Origin: Hoeflea sp.
Lineage (GTDB): Bacteria > Pseudomonadota > Alphaproteobacteria > Rhizobiales > Rhizobiaceae
Direction of reading: 5' to 3'
Length of the DNA stretch: 32,796 bases
Assembly: GCF_014359905.1 (NCBI RefSeq)
Contig: NZ_JACIYP010000064.1
Span: 1 to 32,796, forward strand
Shown: positions 32,319 to 32,796 of the stretch, in pieces
How positions within the stretch are numbered: position 1 is the stretch's first letter
How the letters are laid out: each line of letters starts with the position of its first letter
Position numbers and translations under genes: made by a program
Notes under the pieces: generated by a model
Databases searched by the model: none
The model's input: the letters and a program-made list of their open reading frames with translations, nothing else
Told to the model about the DNA's origin: nothing

Positions 32319-32513
32319 ACCGATGATTTCGTCGGCATGAAGATCCAGCCGTTCTGGATCAAGAAAGAAACAAAAAAGATCGAAGGCAGCAACTTCATCG
32401 TGGATTCGATGTTCAAGGCGTTTGCCGTGCGTGACGGCAACCTGATCACTGGTCAGCAGCAGTTTTCCGGTGCGGCGGCAGCCGAACTGGTGGTCCAGAC
32501 GCTGGGCCGCTGA
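32319..32513 (+). pseudogene. DJ-1/PfpI-family C-terminal fragment
   Basis: The plus strand reads FTDDFVGMKIQPFWIKKETK, then FIVDSMFKAFAVRDGNLITG, QQQFSGAAAAELVVQTLGR and a stop. The closing pattern (V-DGNLITGQ, then GAAAAELV) is typical of DJ-1/PfpI-type amidotransferase-like proteins. Only about 64 of ~220 residues are present and no start signal lies upstream, so it is a relic. Its 5' part was lost just after the ScpB-like gene. Confidence 0.6.
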
Positions 32514-32556
32514 CGAATAACCGGGCGGCCCCAAGACATGGCCGTACGGGACATTT

Positions 32557-32698
32557 TTACCCCTGCCTCTTACTGAGCAAACGCTCTATCGAAAGCAATG
32601 CCTGATACAGCCCGATCGAAACAAGTACGGCGACTAGCGCCACAGACCAGATCATGCCGTAATCCAGATACCCGCGGGATTGGTTGAGCAGGTTTCCG
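32557..32698 (-). pseudogene. ABC transporter permease, C-terminal fragment
   Basis: On the minus strand the sequence directly inside the IS6 end reads GNLLNQSRGYLDYGMIWSVA, LVAVLVSIGLYQALLSIERL and LSKRQG with a stop at 32557-32559. It is a final membrane span plus the short basic tail of a nitrate/sulfonate-type (SsuC/TauC-like) permease. The remainder would lie beyond the IS6 copy, outside the window. It is interrupted by the insertion. Confidence 0.6.
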
Positions 32699-32796
32699 GG
32701 CACCGTAAAGTTAACCTGTCTGCGATCGAGCTGTGCGATCTTTCAGCATGACCCAAGTCACTCGTGATAGCCTTTATCGCCGCCACCGGTTTCCAG
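32699..32796 (+). mobile_element. Second IS6-family copy, cut by the window end
   Basis: GGCACCGTAAAGTTAACCT at 32699-32717 and all following visible bases equal the reverse complement of the right end of the copy at 22593-23410. Over 98 bp no difference is seen. The two copies are in opposite orientation. The transposase start ATG is at 32748 and reads MTQVTRDSLYRRHRF before the window ends. Confidence 0.92.
32748..32796 (+). CDS. IS6-family transposase, N-terminus only (window edge)
   Basis: Sixteen codons (MTQVTRDSLYRRHRFP) identical to the N-terminus of the transposase encoded at 22645-23361. The gene continues beyond the window, so nothing can be said about its integrity. Confidence 0.85.
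   Translation, partial: MTQVTRDSLYRRHRFP

Noticed and set aside
22593-32698. Classical composite transposon with target duplications
   Set aside because: The flanking 8-mers at the visible ends (CTGGCTGG, CTCCGGTC, GGTTTCCG) do not match one another in either orientation, and the second copy is incomplete in the window.
1-32796. CRISPR array or tRNA/rRNA genes
   Set aside because: No regularly spaced direct repeats or recognisable RNA-gene structures were noticed on either strand.

Overview
The window looks like part of a large alphaproteobacterial plasmid or chromid, of Rhizobiales or Rhodobacterales type. The main evidence is a complete repABC replication and partition operon (repA 25020, repB 26216, repC 27428) with two 16-bp parS palindromes upstream and a short antisense-RNA gene between repB and repC. 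High GC, many ATP-binding-cassette (ABC) uptake operons and several broken insertion elements fit an accessory replicon. The species cannot be named from sequence alone.

Layout from left to right. 1-1074: an ORF fusing pieces of two transposase families (IS110 and IS256), then a 5'-truncated DUF433 antitoxin gene overlapping a complete PIN-domain (VapC-like) toxin gene. 1203-9026: a catabolic island. A minus-strand operon encodes a sulfatase, a solute-binding protein, two permeases, a UgpC-type ATPase and a DUF4432 (mutarotase-like) protein. A divergent LysR regulator sits beyond the sulfatase. It reads as uptake and cytoplasmic desulfation of an unknown sulfated, probably sugar-like, compound. 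9078-10800: remains of a CoA-linked operon (acyl-CoA dehydrogenase 3' part, intact CoA-transferase/racemase, a possible thiolase 5' stub), cut at both ends. 10803-12459: a headless Tn5053/Tn402-type transposon remnant (tniB', tniQ) without transposase. 12566-16386: an operon for a three-subunit molybdenum hydroxylase plus a MoaD-like protein. 16716-17507: a LuxR-type regulator. 17626-22439: a divergent polyamine-type ABC uptake operon (ATPase, binding protein, two permeases) ending in a short-chain dehydrogenase. The last three blocks probably form one regulon for uptake and oxidation of a small, perhaps nitrogenous, molecule.

22593-23410 is an IS6-family element. An inverted second copy, identical over the 98 bp visible, begins at 32699 and runs off the window. 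Between them lies the maintenance core of the replicon: about 1.6 kb of degraded sequence with a fumarylacetoacetate-hydrolase-like relic, the parS sites, repABC with its antisense RNA, a ccdAB-like toxin-antitoxin pair, a tyrosine recombinase, a DUF1403 protein overlapping a ScpB-like protein, and two gene fragments (DJ-1/PfpI family and an ABC permease) next to the second IS6 copy.

The window is a mosaic in which nearly every functional block is bounded by a broken gene or an IS end. The least explained parts are the recombinase/DUF1403/ScpB-like module, the MoaD-like protein inside the hydroxylase operon, and the sulfatase uptake island. No tRNA, rRNA or CRISPR array was seen.
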